64,000 nt of DNA. Source: Coriobacteriaceae bacterium (GTDB lineage: Bacteria > Actinomycetota > Coriobacteriia > Coriobacteriales > Coriobacteriaceae). The stretch is from positions 1 to 64,000 of the forward strand of contig CABJFQ010000010.1 of the NCBI GenBank assembly GCA_902364975.1. The letters are read 5' to 3'. Below the pieces are notes generated by a model, which saw only the letters and a list, made by a program, of their open reading frames with translations, was not told the origin of the DNA and made no database searches. Within the stretch, counting starts at the first letter, position 1; every line of letters starts with the position of its first letter. Both the position numbers and the translations under genes were made by a program. Shown one piece after another: positions 1-8,972 of this stretch.

Positions 1-35
1 GGGCGATGCCCCGCTGGCCTAGCCTGAAAGGGAAA

Positions 36-91
36 CCTTAATTTTCAAAAGGTTAGCCATGGCTGACCTAGATAGTTAGATAGAATTAAGG
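36..91. promoter_or_regulatory. Nested dyad, possible metal-regulator operator
   Basis: The core AGGTTAGCCATGGCTGACCT (50-69) is an inverted repeat with one mismatched pair. It is flanked by CCTTAATT (36-43) and AATTAAGG (84-91), which form an outer dyad. The half-site AGGTTAG resembles DtxR/MntR-type boxes, although the spacing is longer than in the classical DtxR site. It lies about 110 bases upstream of a metal P-type ATPase operon. The role as an operator is inferred. Confidence 0.4.
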
Positions 92-177
92 TATTTAAAA
101 AGCGTGCTCGAGCTAACTGATGAACTCGGGTGCTAAGGCACCATGCCGCGCCCCATGCGGCAAAAGGGAGAAGCAAC

Positions 178-423
178 ATGAAGAAGTCGACGTTTAACAC
201 CCTGCTTGTTGGTGGCGGTTTTCTGCTTGGCACGGCCGGCATCAAGCTGCTTACCAGCGCTCCGGTCAAGAATGCCTGCGTGCAGGGTATTGCGTGCGGT
301 ATGCGCATCAAGAACGGCTACCAGGACATGGTCGAGCAGGCCAAGGCTAATGTCGACGACATGGTTGCCGAGGCTGCTTACATCACCCAGAGCGAGGCCG
401 CCGCGGACAACGCAGCTGAGTAG
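178..423 (+). CDS. Small N-terminally anchored protein upstream of a P-type ATPase (DUF6110-like)
   Basis: An 81-residue protein with a hydrophobic, glycine-rich N-terminal segment (about residues 8-24, LLVGGGFLLGTAGIKLL) followed by a soluble, acidic tail. The ATG at 178 is chosen because GGGAGAAG lies just upstream; the longer reading from 130 has no ribosome site. It ends 18 bases before the P-type ATPase, so the two are very likely co-transcribed. Small proteins of this type accompany HMA-type metal ATPases in Firmicutes and Coriobacteriia. Its biochemical role is not established, and a membrane-anchored accessory to the pump is an inference. Confidence 0.7.
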   Translation: MKKSTFNTLLVGGGFLLGTAGIKLLTSAPVKNACVQGIACGMRIKNGYQDMVEQAKANVDDMVAEAAYITQSEAAADNAAE

Positions 424-441
424 CGCTTCCAGGCACAAACT

Positions 442-2517
442 ATGAGATTCTCGATTATCAGCGAGATCCCCGGCAGGACCCGCCTCCAGTTGGCGGGTCC
501 TGTGCCAGAGAGCGATCTCGATGCGCTTCTTAAGCTTGGTGGCGACATCGACGGCGTGCGCAAGGTGCGCGTGTATGGCCGCATTGGCCAGATGGCGCTG
601 GAGTACGACGAGCCGCGACGCGATGCCGTGCTGGCCGCCGTCGGTGCGCTCGACGCTCAGGCCATTGCCGACGCAAAGACGGGCTACGTGATACAACTCG
701 AGCCGCGCAAGCACAAGCTCGTCATGGATCTTGCCACACTTGTCGGCGCCCACTACGCACGTCGCTGGTTTTTGCCCACGCCCCTGCGTGCGGTGTTTGT
801 CGTGGCCGGTTACATGACCTTTTTGCGCGCCGCCCTCCGTGAGCTCGCGCAGCCGCGCCTGACCGTTCCCGTGCTCGACGCTTCGGCCATCGGCATTTCG
901 TTCGTCAAGCGTGATGTCGACACCGCGGGCCAGACGATGTTCCTGCTCAACGTGGGCGAGCTGCTCGAGGACTACACCCGCGCCATGAGTGAAAACGAGC
1001 TCATCAACTCGCTGCTCGATGTGCCCGACAAGGCGCAAAAGGTTGTCGGCGACACCGAGGTAAGCGTTGCCGCGACCGAGCTTGAGCCCGGCGATCTGGT
1101 CGCCGTGCGCACCGGCATGTCCATCTGCATCGACGGTGTTGTCGAGCAGGGGAGCGCTATGGTCAACCAGGCGACCCTGACCGGCGAGCCGCTGGCCGTC
1201 GAGCGCAGCGTGGGCGACGACGTGTTCGCCGGTACCGTCGTGGAAGACGGCGGCATCTTGGTGCGCGTGCGCGCCAATACGGCGCAAACCAAACTGCGCT
1301 CAATCGTCTCGCTCGTGCAGACGGCCGACTCGCTCAAGTCCGAGGGCCAGTCGCATATGGAGGACCTTGCCAACAAGATCGTCCCGTGGAACTTCCTGCT
1401 CGCGGGCCTAGTTGCGCTTACTACCCGCAGCCTCATCAAGACCTCGGCGGCACTGATGGTCGACTACTCGTGCGCACTCAAGCTCACGGGTTCCGTTGCC
1501 GTCATGACCGCTATGAGCGATGCTGCCAAGATGGGCGTCATGGTCAAGGGCGCGAAGTACTTTGAGTCGTTTGCCAAGGCCGACACCATTGTCTTTGATA
1601 AGACCGGCACGCTCACCGAGGCGCAGCCGCGTCTTGCCTGCGTACTCACCACCGATGGCTGGAGCGAGGATGAGGTCCTGCGCCTTTCCGCTTGCCTGGA
1701 GGAGCATTTCCCGCATCCGGTGGCGCGCGCCGTGGTCAATGCGGCATGCGAGCGCGAGCTCGAGCACCGCGAGCGCCATGCCGCTGTCGAGTACATCGTG
1801 GCGCACGGCATCGCTTCGTCCATTGAAGGACGTCGCGCCATCATCGGTTCCGCGCACTTTGTATTTGAGGACGAGGGCGCACAGCTCGAATCCGACATCA
1901 AGGAGCGCATTGAGTCCCAGATGCAGGGCCTGTCGCCGCTGTATCTGGCGGTCGATGGAAAGGTCGTCGGCGTGCTCGGCATCGAAGATCCGCTCAAGCC
2001 TGGGGTCCGTGAGGCCATCGCCGACCTGCATGCGCTGGGCGTCAAGCATGTCGTTATGCTCACGGGCGATTCCGAGCGCACGGCCGAGCGCATTGCGCGC
2101 GAGGCGGGTGTCGACGAGTTTAAGGCCGAACTGCTGCCCGAGGACAAGTACGCCTATGTGGAACGCATTAAGAGCGAGGGGCGCCATGTTGCCATGGTGG
2201 GCGACGGCGTCAACGATTCGCCGGCGCTCGGTTTGGCCGACGTGGGCCTGGCCATGGGTGGCGGAAGCGACATCGCCAAGGAAGTCGCCGATATCATCCT
2301 GACCGATACGGATCTGGCCGCGATCGTGCGCCTGCGCCGCATGAGCCAGGGTCTCATCGACCGTCTGACGAGTTCGTATTCCAAGGTGATGCTCACCAAC
2401 TCGGCGCTGTTGGCATTGGGTATTACCGGCATGATCACTCCGCAGACGTCGTCACTGCTGCACAACGGCTCAACGATCGCCTACAGCCTGGGCAACGCAA
2501 AGGCGTACCTGCGTTAG
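442..2517 (+). CDS. Heavy-metal translocating P1B-type ATPase
   Basis: A 691-residue integral membrane pump that would move a metal cation at the cost of ATP. Visible motifs are the actuator TGE (LTGEPLAVE), the phosphorylation loop DKTGTLT with Asp386, an HP motif (FPHPVARAV) and the hinge GDGVND. The N-terminal ~75 residues look like a degenerate HMA fold without a CxxC motif. The transmembrane metal site reads SCALK (Cys344), not the CPC of copper and zinc exporters. This variant is seen in a subgroup of Firmicutes and Actinomycetota pumps whose substrate is uncertain. It follows a small anchored protein and a possible metal-responsive operator. The family assignment is firm; the substrate is not. 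Confidence 0.9.
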   Translation: MRFSIISEIPGRTRLQLAGPVPESDLDALLKLGGDIDGVRKVRVYGRIGQMALEYDEPRRDAVLAAVGALDAQAIADAKTGYVIQLEPRKHKLVMDLATLVGAHYARRWFLPTPLRAVFVVAGYMTFLRAALRELAQPRLTVPVLDASAIGISFVKRDVDTAGQTMFLLNVGELLEDYTRAMSENELINSLLDVPDKAQKVVGDTEVSVAATELEPGDLVAVRTGMSICIDGVVEQGSAMVNQATLTGEPLAVERSVGDDVFAGTVVEDGGILVRVRANTAQTKLRSIVSLVQTADSLKSEGQSHMEDLANKIVPWNFLLAGLVALTTRSLIKTSAALMVDYSCALKLTGSVAVMTAMSDAAKMGVMVKGAKYFESFAKADTIVFDKTGTLTEAQPRLACVLTTDGWSEDEVLRLSACLEEHFPHPVARAVVNAACERELEHRERHAAVEYIVAHGIASSIEGRRAIIGSAHFVFEDEGAQLESDIKERIESQMQGLSPLYLAVDGKVVGVLGIEDPLKPGVREAIADLHALGVKHVVMLTGDSERTAERIAREAGVDEFKAELLPEDKYAYVERIKSEGRHVAMVGDGVNDSPALGLADVGLAMGGGSDIAKEVADIILTDTDLAAIVRLRRMSQGLIDRLTSSYSKVMLTNSALLALGITGMITPQTSSLLHNGSTIAYSLGNAKAYLR

Positions 2518-2541
2518 CAGACGTGTTCGCCCACGTTATCT

Positions 2542-2588
2542 GGCCTGCGCCCAGACGGCATCGGTGTCGTCCGGGCGCAGGCCTTTTG
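2542..2588 (+). terminator. Rho-independent terminator after the P-type ATPase
   Basis: Perfect 11-base stem GGCCTGCGCCC / GGGCGCAGGCC with a 20-base loop, followed by TTTT. It overlaps the 5' part of the longest reading of the next gene, which argues for that gene's downstream TTG start. Confidence 0.75.
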
Positions 2589-3080
2589 CGTTTGGATGCC
2601 AACGTATGGGTTGATTCGTTTTGCGTCGACCATGCTGAGTCGCTTGCCGCGCGTGCGTTTATTGGGCAGGCGGCGGAGGCGGGGGCATTGCTGTTCTTTC
2701 CGGTGCATATCGCCAAGGACGTGCTGTACGTTGTCCAACACGAGCTGAAGCGTAGCGTTCTTGCCAGTGGGGAAGCGCTCGACGAGGCATCTGCCCGTGC
2801 AATTGGCGATGCGGCGTTGGCGTTTGTTCGGAACATGACCGAAAACGCCACGGCCGTGGGTGCAGATGCGTCGGACCTTTGGCTGGCCGACAAATACTTA
2901 GCGCTCTATCGCGATTACGAGGACAACTTGGTGCTCGCCGCGTGCAAGCGCGCGCAGGTCGATTACTTGGTGACCAACGATCGCAAGCTGCTCGAACATG
3001 CCGATCTTGCAGCAAAGACCCCGCGCCAAATGATGCCGATTCTGGCTTTGGCCGAACGCGGCGGCGCGGCTATCGGTTGA
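2586..3080 (+). CDS. PIN-domain protein, putative ribonuclease
   Basis: About 164 residues. The N-terminus RLDANVWVDS gives the first acidic residue of a PIN fold; further conserved acids are in the middle, and near the end YEDNLVLAACKRAQVDYLVTNDRKLL matches the PIN signature (D-x-x-hhxxA ... TxD). PIN proteins are Mg-dependent RNases, often the toxins of VapBC pairs. No antitoxin-like gene lies next to it, so it may be an orphan. The start is uncertain: TTG at 2586 places the PIN motif at the N-terminus and avoids the terminator stem, while a GTG at 2523 would add 21 unlikely residues. Confidence 0.7.
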   Translation: MRLDANVWVDSFCVDHAESLAARAFIGQAAEAGALLFFPVHIAKDVLYVVQHELKRSVLASGEALDEASARAIGDAALAFVRNMTENATAVGADASDLWLADKYLALYRDYEDNLVLAACKRAQVDYLVTNDRKLLEHADLAAKTPRQMMPILALAERGGAAIG

Positions 3081-3138
3081 CGCGAACTGTTTGTGGGCCT
3101 CTTGGACGACGATGCGCCAAGGGACCCGCGCCTTCTAT

Positions 3139-3573
3139 TTACAAAAGCTCGGCCTTAATGGCGGGACTTTCTGCGAGCTGCTCGGCTGCCTTTTCGTCGG
3201 AGCTGTCGAGTGCTGCCAGACTGCGGTAGACCCACTCGTTGACCTGGGTGTTCTTGACGCCTGCGGTCTGCATAAGGGCGCCTACCTCGCGGATTGCTGC
3301 GAGCAGATCGGCTTTGGGACCCGCGAGCTCGAGCTCGATACCGTGGTAGGCGGCCACGCCGCGGTTCTCACTCACGTGGTCGATAAAGCCCTCGACGGTC
3401 TCAAGCTGCTGGGCGAGAGCTGCATCATCGTCAACGTCCAGCGCGACGAGTGCGTTCGATACCGTGAGGGCGGGATGTCCGCAGGGGACAAAGCCCTCGA
3501 TGACATCCATAGCTTCGGTAATGGTTGAGCCCAGGCCTGCGAGGGCATCGACGAGTTGCTGCTTGGTATCCAT
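3139..3573 (-). CDS. Conserved hypothetical protein, 144 residues
   Basis: I do not recognise a family. The protein is acidic, predicted mostly helical, without a signal peptide or membrane segment. It opens MDTKQQLVDALAGLGSTITEAMDVIEGF and contains one Cys-Gly-His (PCGHPAL) near residue 31, which is not enough for a metal site. AAGGAC precedes the ATG. It converges with the PIN gene and is divergent from the tmRNA gene. Codon use matches the backbone genes, so it looks native. Confidence 0.7.
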   Translation of the reverse strand: MDTKQQLVDALAGLGSTITEAMDVIEGFVPCGHPALTVSNALVALDVDDDAALAQQLETVEGFIDHVSENRGVAAYHGIELELAGPKADLLAAIREVGALMQTAGVKNTQVNEWVYRSLAALDSSDEKAAEQLAESPAIKAELL

Positions 3574-3812
3574 AACGGTCCTTTCGACGGGTCAATTTTG
3601 CTTGGCGAAAATATACGTGACGCGATCGGTAACAAAAGTGCGAAGTGCGGCGCACATTGGGGTCTTCACAGCTCGTGCATAGAACAGCTGTCCGCTTTCA
3701 GAACGTGGTAAGATAACACTCCACAAGCGGGGCTCGCCCCGTATGTTCCTTGAAAAGTCGACGGTTATCGGGTGTTTGCAGGCCCGATACCATCCAGACT
3801 TTCCCGACATTC

Positions 3813-4176
3813 GGGGGCGACTGGTTTCGACACGATAGCTCTGAGAGAGGAAGCAAGCCGAGGTCTCCTCGCCTCGTTAAACAGGGGTACCGTCAAATTG
3901 AATTGACAACAACTCTTCTTTTGAGCCTATGGCTCTCGCTGCTTAATTTATAGCGGCGCGTCAACCCGGTGATTTCCCCGACACCGGCGCGACGTCATCT
4001 TAGGGGAATGCTCCTGCGCACGTAATCGGTATGGCGCGGGCTAAGACCGAACCGGTTAGGACGTCGCGAGCGTGTCGCTGCGCGCAAAGCGTCCGAGACT
4101 AAACCAGCGACTGAGCTTGGAGATGCCAATCAGGGGGCTTTCGTGGACCGGAGTTCGATTCTCCGCGCCTCCACCA
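3813..4176 (+). ncRNA. ssrA: Transfer-messenger RNA (tmRNA)
   Basis: The 5' GGGGGCGACTGGTTTCGAC and the 3' GAGTTCGATTCTCCGCGCC followed by TCCACCA form the tRNA-like domain: GGGGGCG (3813-3819) pairs with CGCCTCC (4166-4172), and CCA is encoded. The internal reading frame 3905-3946 gives the tag DNNSSFEPMALAA then TAA, ending in the ALAA degron recognised by ClpXP-type proteases. The resume codon appears to be GAC, inferred from the frame. The RNA rescues stalled ribosomes together with SmpB. Confidence 0.95.
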
Positions 4177-4185
4177 TAAGTAACA

Positions 4186-4218
4186 GGCAGGTAGATACTC
4201 ATATCTACCTGCCTTTTT
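4186..4218 (+). terminator. Terminator of ssrA
   Basis: Perfect 12-base stem GGCAGGTAGATA / TATCTACCTGCC with a CTCA loop and a T5 tail, 9 bases after the tmRNA CCA end. Confidence 0.9.
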
Positions 4219-4231
4219 ATTTCTTGTCCGC

Positions 4232-4277
4232 ACCGCGGAGAATCGAACTCTGTGCAGGGCGCGGGCGTAAAGAAAAC
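4232..4277. repeat. 46-bp direct repeat, copy 1, with inverted tmRNA 3' end
   Basis: Identical to 4443-4488. Bases 4234-4250 are the reverse complement of the tmRNA T-arm/acceptor (4151-4167). This looks like an attachment-site remnant from integration at ssrA. Confidence 0.7.
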
Positions 4278-4442
4278 GCGTAAGCGTTTTTAGCCCGCGG
4301 GCGAGGACGCCGGCAGGCGGCCGAAGCCGGTGCGTATTTGCGAAGCAAATACGCGGATTCTCCGCGCAAAGCCCCAGCCCAGAACAGATGCGATGTTTAT
4401 CGAATCTCAGCCTGCCATGCCCCGCTTCAACGCAAGCCCCGT

Positions 4443-4488
4443 ACCGCGGAGAATCGAACTCTGTGCAGGGCGCGGGCGTAAAGAAAAC
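4443..4488. repeat. 46-bp direct repeat, copy 2, with inverted tmRNA 3' end
   Basis: Second identical copy, offset 211 bases from the first; bases 4445-4461 again mirror the tmRNA 3' end. Between the copies lies GC-rich sequence with short hairpins (for example 4332-4354) and no credible gene. Confidence 0.7.
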
Positions 4489-4502
4489 ACCTTGGCAACG
4501 CA

Positions 4503-4721
4503 GGCCGGGACATACTTTCCCAACGGCGGCCCAGGCGGAAAATCCATCCCGGAATTCCGGCTCAGACTGGGATGCGGTTTCCGGATGACGCCTCAAGCGG
4601 AAAGTCCATCCCAGAATTCACGCTCAGACTGGGACGTAGTTTCCGGATGACGCCTCAAGCGGAAAGTGCATCCCGGAATCCCGCCTCAAACTGGGACACA
4701 CTTTCCGCTTCACCTGCCGCC
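4503..4721. repeat. 62-bp tandem repeat, about 3.3 diverged copies
   Basis: Units begin with GCGGAAA at 4535, 4597 and 4659, exactly 62 apart, each containing CATCCC-GGAAT and CTGGGA followed by TTTCC. Copies differ at several positions. Short open frames through this block (4330-4760, both strands) arise from the repeat and are not genes. Confidence 0.8.
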
Positions 4722-4793
4722 TCAAAAAACCCATGCGCTCGCCATCCCAAAACTGGGTAGAAGAAAGCCAAAACGCAATCGCAGGAGGTCAAC

Positions 4794-5672
4794 ATGACTG
4801 CAGAAGATAAGGCAAAGAACGCCGGCAAGGTCGCGCTCGTCTTGGAGGGTGGCAGTTTTCGCGGGCAGTTTACCGCGGGCGTGCTCGACGTTCTCATGGA
4901 GGCTGGCGTCGAGATTCCGGCTGTCTACGGTGTATCGGCCGGCGCCCTCAACGGCGTGAACTACAAGTCGCACCAGATCGGCCGTGCCAACCGCATCAAC
5001 CTGGCTTTCTGCAACGACAACCGCTTCATGGGCGCCGCATCGTTTGCGTCCACGGGCTCCATTGTGGGTTACGACTTTATCTTCAACGATGTCCAGGACC
5101 GCCTGGATCCCTTTGACAGCGAGACGTTCGACGCCAGCCCCATCGAGATGTACGCTGTCGCGACGGACATGCTCTTTGGAACCGCTGCCTACCTGCCGGT
5201 CAAAAGCGCCGTGCTCGATCTCGACGCTGTGCGCGCATCGACCTCGCTGCCGCTGGTGACGCCGCCGGTCGAGATTAACGGGCACAAATACGTCGACGGC
5301 GGCGTGGCCGATTCGGTCCCCATCGAGCATGTGCTGGAAGAGGCGGGCTTCGACCGTGCGGTCGTCATCGTCACGCAGGACCGTTCGTATGAGAAAAAGC
5401 CCTACGAGTTTTTGCCGGCCGCGCGTGCGCGTTATGCCGACTACCCCTATCTGCTCGAGGCTATCGAGACGCGCCATGACCGTTACAACATCCAGCGCAT
5501 GCACCTGTGGAAGTATGAGCGCGAGGGCCGTGCGTTGGTCGTCGCTCCGCAAAAGCCGGTCGAGGTCGGCCATGTCGAGCACGATCCGGCAAAGCTTTTG
5601 GGCCTGTATATCCAGGGCCGTCAGGAGGCAAAGCGTTTGCTCGCGGAGATCCAGGAGTTTGTTGAGCGCTAG
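4794..5672 (+). CDS. Patatin-like phospholipase family protein
   Basis: A 292-residue lipid acyl hydrolase of the bacterial patatin/YjjU group. The oxyanion glycine loop is LEGGSFRGQFTAG (residues 17-29), the nucleophile elbow is GVSAGALNG with Ser at about 49, and the catalytic Asp is in DGGVADSVP, giving the Ser-Asp dyad. There is no signal peptide, so it probably acts in the cytoplasm or at the inner membrane face. GGAGG lies 6 bases before the ATG. It stands alone between the repeat block and the ribosomal operon; its lipid substrate cannot be told from sequence. Confidence 0.88.
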   Translation: MTAEDKAKNAGKVALVLEGGSFRGQFTAGVLDVLMEAGVEIPAVYGVSAGALNGVNYKSHQIGRANRINLAFCNDNRFMGAASFASTGSIVGYDFIFNDVQDRLDPFDSETFDASPIEMYAVATDMLFGTAAYLPVKSAVLDLDAVRASTSLPLVTPPVEINGHKYVDGGVADSVPIEHVLEEAGFDRAVVIVTQDRSYEKKPYEFLPAARARYADYPYLLEAIETRHDRYNIQRMHLWKYEREGRALVVAPQKPVEVGHVEHDPAKLLGLYIQGRQEAKRLLAEIQEFVER

Positions 5673-5735
5673 CGCTGCAACGTCACGGCTCGTGGATGAC
5701 ATGTGCAGAAACTCTGGTCGGAGCCAAAATACCTG

Positions 5736-5763
5736 TTGACTCGTACGGCGAGCGGGGTAATAT
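5736..5763 (+). promoter_or_regulatory. Promoter of rplM-rpsI
   Basis: TTGACT (5736-5741), 16-base spacer, TAATAT (5758-5763). The implied start near 5770 leaves a ~60-base leader before rplM. Confidence 0.75.
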
Positions 5764-5829
5764 GGACGGGTTACTTGCAGAGCCCCGTGAATCTCTGTAA
5801 CAACACGTACTGTACATGGAGGAGTCTAA

Positions 5830-6273
5830 GTGATTTCGAAATCGACTCACTACGCCAAGCAGGGCGAGGTCCAGCGCAACTGGGTTCTCGTCGACGCCGA
5901 TGGTGCTGTCCTGGGCCGTCTTGCCACCCAGATCGCAATGATCCTGCGCGGTAAGAACAAGCCCCAGTTCACGCCCAACAGCGACTGCGGCGACTTCGTT
6001 GTCGTCATCAACGCCGATAAGGTCCAGCTTACCGGTAACAAGGCCGACACGAAGACCTATTATCGCCACAGCGGCTACAACGGCGGCCTCAAGGCTGAGA
6101 GCTTCCGCCAGGCTATGGAGAAGCACCCGGAGAAGGTCATCGAGCGCGCCGTTCGCGGTATGCTGCCCAAGACCACCCTCGGCCGTGCCCAGATGACCAA
6201 GCTTAAGGTCTACGCTGGTGCCGAGCATCCGCATGCTGCCCAGAACCCCACGAAGATTGAGCTGGAGGCTTAA
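5830..6273 (+). CDS. rplM: 50S ribosomal protein L13
   Basis: A 147-residue large-subunit protein that binds 23S rRNA early in assembly. L13 features are [19 protein letters not shown] near the N-terminus, [12 protein letters not shown] in the middle and [24 protein letters not shown] near the end. The start is GTG at 5830 behind GGAGGAG, which suits the alignment of the N-terminal motif. It is separated by 2 bases from rpsI in the universal L13-S9 operon and is read from a near-consensus promoter. Confidence 0.97.
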   Translation: MISKSTHYAKQGEVQRNWVLVDADGAVLGRLATQIAMILRGKNKPQFTPNSDCGDFVVVINADKVQLTGNKADTKTYYRHSGYNGGLKAESFRQAMEKHPEKVIERAVRGMLPKTTLGRAQMTKLKVYAGAEHPHAAQNPTKIELEA

Positions 6274-6275
6274 AG

Positions 6276-6671
<396 letters not shown>

Positions 6672-6701
6672 GGTTTTATCTCCTTTCGAGATACAATGTA
6701 C

Positions 6702-6740
6702 AAGCGGGGCCTGCCGATTCCTCGGCGGGTCCCGCTTTTC
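6702..6740 (+). terminator. Terminator of rplM-rpsI
   Basis: AAGCGGGGCCTGCCGA pairs with TCGGCGGGTCCCGCTT (one mismatch pair), followed by a T-rich run (TTCTTTTTC). Confidence 0.85.
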
Positions 6741-6794
6741 TTTTTCGACTAGGGTGGGCGGTTGCATATCGCCTGCTAGGGAAGGAGCGATCCT

Positions 6795-8132
6795 ATGCCC
6801 CAGAACATCTTCGGTACCGACGGCGTCCGTGGCGTCGCCAATGCCGACCTCTCGTGCGACCTCGCGTTTCGTCTGGGTCGCGCGGCGACCAAGTTTCTTG
6901 GTCCGGACATCTGCATCGGCCGTGACACGCGCCTTTCGGGCACCATGCTCGAGAGTGCTCTGACCGCCGGCATTATGGCCGAGGGCGGCCGCCCGCATTG
7001 CTGCGGCGTTATCCCCACGCCTGCTGTGGCGCTGCTCACCGTTCAGAACGAGCTCGACGGCGGCATCGTCATCTCTGCTTCGCATAATCCGCCGGAGTTC
7101 AACGGCATCAAGTTCTTTAGCCGCAAGGGCATGAAGCTTCCCGATGCTGTCGAGGAAGAGATCAGCGCCTGGGTCATGTCCGAAGAAGCCATGGCTGCCG
7201 ACACGCTGCCGACCGGTGCCGGCGTGGGCCACATCATTAAGATGAAGGATGCCCGCAAGGCATATGTCGACCACGCCATCGATACGCTTGATGGCCTGAG
7301 GCTCGACGGCCTGGTCGTTGCCGTCGACTGCGGCCATGGCGCTTCTTGCCAGACTACGCCCGCCGCGCTGCAGCGCTTGGGTGCCACGGTCCATGCCATC
7401 AACACCGATTACTGCGGCACTGACATTAATGTTGAGTGCGGCTCCACTCACCTCGAGCCCCTGCGCGAGCTCGTGCTGCGCACCCATGCTGACATCGGCC
7501 TGGCCCACGACGGCGACGCCGACCGCGTACTGTTCGTGGACAGCGAGGGCAATGAGATCGATGGTGACTACATCCTGGCTATCTGCGGTTCTGACCTTGC
7601 CGCTCGCGGCAAGCTCGCCAACTCCGAGATTGTCTCGACTGTTATGTGCAACCTGGGCTTCTCCATTGCCATGAAGGAGCAGGGCTTCGAGATGGTCCAG
7701 ACCGCCGTGGGCGATCGCTATGTTCTTGAGCGCATGCTCGCGGACGGCGCCGTCATCGGCGGCGAACAGTCAGGCCACATCATCTTCCTGGAGCACAACA
7801 CCACCGGTGACGGCTTGGTGACGGCTCTGCAGCTGCTGGCCGTGCTCAAGCGCACCGGTCGTACCCTCACCGATCTTGCCGGCATCATGAAGAAGTACCC
7901 GCAGGTGCTTGTCAACGTGCATTCCGACAACAAGGCTGGTCTGGACGATTGCCAGCCTATCTGGGATGCCGTCGCTGCTGCCGAGAAGGAGCTTGACGGC
8001 CGCGGCCGCATTCTGGTGCGCCCGAGCGGTACCGAGCCGCTGGTCCGCGTGATGGCTGAGGCCGAGACACACGAGCTGACCCAGCGCGTTGTCGACGACA
8101 TCGTCGAGGTTGTCAAGCGCGAACTTCCCTAA
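6795..8132 (+). CDS. glmM: Phosphoglucosamine mutase
   Basis: A 445-residue cytoplasmic enzyme that converts glucosamine-6-phosphate to glucosamine-1-phosphate on the way to UDP-GlcNAc and peptidoglycan. It opens FGTDGVRGVAN, carries the phosphoserine loop ISASHNPPEFNGIKFF (Ser near 100), the Mg loop DGDADR and the phosphate-binding RPSGTEPLVRVMAE near the C-terminus. Length is normal for GlmM. GGAAGGAG precedes the ATG. The nearby nagB handles the same metabolite in the opposite direction. Confidence 0.96.
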   Translation: MPQNIFGTDGVRGVANADLSCDLAFRLGRAATKFLGPDICIGRDTRLSGTMLESALTAGIMAEGGRPHCCGVIPTPAVALLTVQNELDGGIVISASHNPPEFNGIKFFSRKGMKLPDAVEEEISAWVMSEEAMAADTLPTGAGVGHIIKMKDARKAYVDHAIDTLDGLRLDGLVVAVDCGHGASCQTTPAALQRLGATVHAINTDYCGTDINVECGSTHLEPLRELVLRTHADIGLAHDGDADRVLFVDSEGNEIDGDYILAICGSDLAARGKLANSEIVSTVMCNLGFSIAMKEQGFEMVQTAVGDRYVLERMLADGAVIGGEQSGHIIFLEHNTTGDGLVTALQLLAVLKRTGRTLTDLAGIMKKYPQVLVNVHSDNKAGLDDCQPIWDAVAAAEKELDGRGRILVRPSGTEPLVRVMAEAETHELTQRVVDDIVEVVKRELP

Positions 8133-8203
8133 TGGTCAAAAACGGGTGCCAAGTGGTAAACTAATAAGGTTATTTTGATTGATTGGTATGTCCGAGGGGG
8201 AGC

Positions 8204-8701
8204 ATGTTCACTAAGGTCCTAAGGTCTTTTGGTATGCGTGGTCGAGTCCTTACGCTGGATGCTCCCATCTCGGGCGATGTCATTCCGTTGTCCGAGGTCA
8301 ATGACCAGACGTTTGCCACCGGCCTTTTGGGCCAGGGCGTGGCGATTCAGCCTACCGGCACGCGCGTGATTGCGCCGGCAGACGCCAAGGTCGAGGCCAT
8401 TTTTCCCACGGGACACGCCGTTGCGCTCAACACGGTCGATGGCCTGGACGTGCTCATCCACGTTGGATTGGACACTGTTCAGCTCGAGGGCAAGCACTTT
8501 ACCGTATATGCGCAAGTGGGTGACATCGTCCATAAGGGCGATGTACTCATTGAGTTCGATCGCGAGGCAATTGCTGCCGAGGGCTACGATGTGACGGTTC
8601 CCATCTTGGTATGCAACTCCGTTGAGTTCTCGAGCATCAAGGGCTCCGTTGGCGTGCATGTCGAAGAGATGGACCAGCTCATCGTTGCTCGCGAGCGCTA
8701 G
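8204..8701 (+). CDS. crr: PTS glucose-type IIA component (Crr-like)
   Basis: A 165-residue single-domain EIIA-Glc. The active-site His lies in DVLIHVGLDTVQLEGKHF, and the fold signature TGHAVALNTVDG and AEGYDVTVPILVCN are present. It takes phosphate from HPr and gives it to IIB domains. The ATG at 8204 follows GAGGGGG; the earlier ATG at 8189-8191 in another context has no good site. No IIBC is adjacent. The IIC-IIB permease at 38135-39742 has no IIA of its own, so this protein could serve it in trans (inference). Confidence 0.9.
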   Translation: MFTKVLRSFGMRGRVLTLDAPISGDVIPLSEVNDQTFATGLLGQGVAIQPTGTRVIAPADAKVEAIFPTGHAVALNTVDGLDVLIHVGLDTVQLEGKHFTVYAQVGDIVHKGDVLIEFDREAIAAEGYDVTVPILVCNSVEFSSIKGSVGVHVEEMDQLIVARER

Positions 8702-8741
8702 CAAGTGCACGTGGCCATTAGCCTACAATTCAAACACGTTT

Positions 8742-8972
8742 ACGGAGGGCGCCCTTGAAAGAGGACGCCCCCCGTGGCAAGATGGAATTTGTCCGAAGCT
8801 AAAAGGCTTTGGGTCACCGTGGACGGGCAGGGGCCTCGACGCGGTTAGACACGAGACACATACATTACGCGACCTCGCCCTGGTGGCCGCACACGTTGGT
8901 TGCGGCCGACGCGGGCCGCGGGCAAGTGCTTGTAAGGGAGCCTTGCCTCTCTTGTACGAGAAAGGACGCGTA
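8742..8972 (+). other. Structured leader of nagB, unassigned
   Basis: The 271-base gap before nagB has no gene but several strong hairpins: ACGG..CCGT around GGGCG/CGCCC (8742-8775), CCGAAGC/GCTTTGG (8793-8812) and GGCCGCA/TGCGGCC (8885-8907). A TACAAT box lies at 8724-8729. I cannot match it to a known riboswitch, including the glmS ribozyme. It may be a cis-regulatory RNA. Confidence 0.35.

Noticed and set aside
4503..4721. Possible CRISPR array
   Set aside because: The 62-bp units are contiguous and diverged along their whole length, with no constant repeat/variable spacer pattern and no cas gene nearby.
8702..8972. glmS ribozyme or RNase P RNA
   Set aside because: Conserved core sequences of these RNAs are not present, and the downstream gene is nagB.
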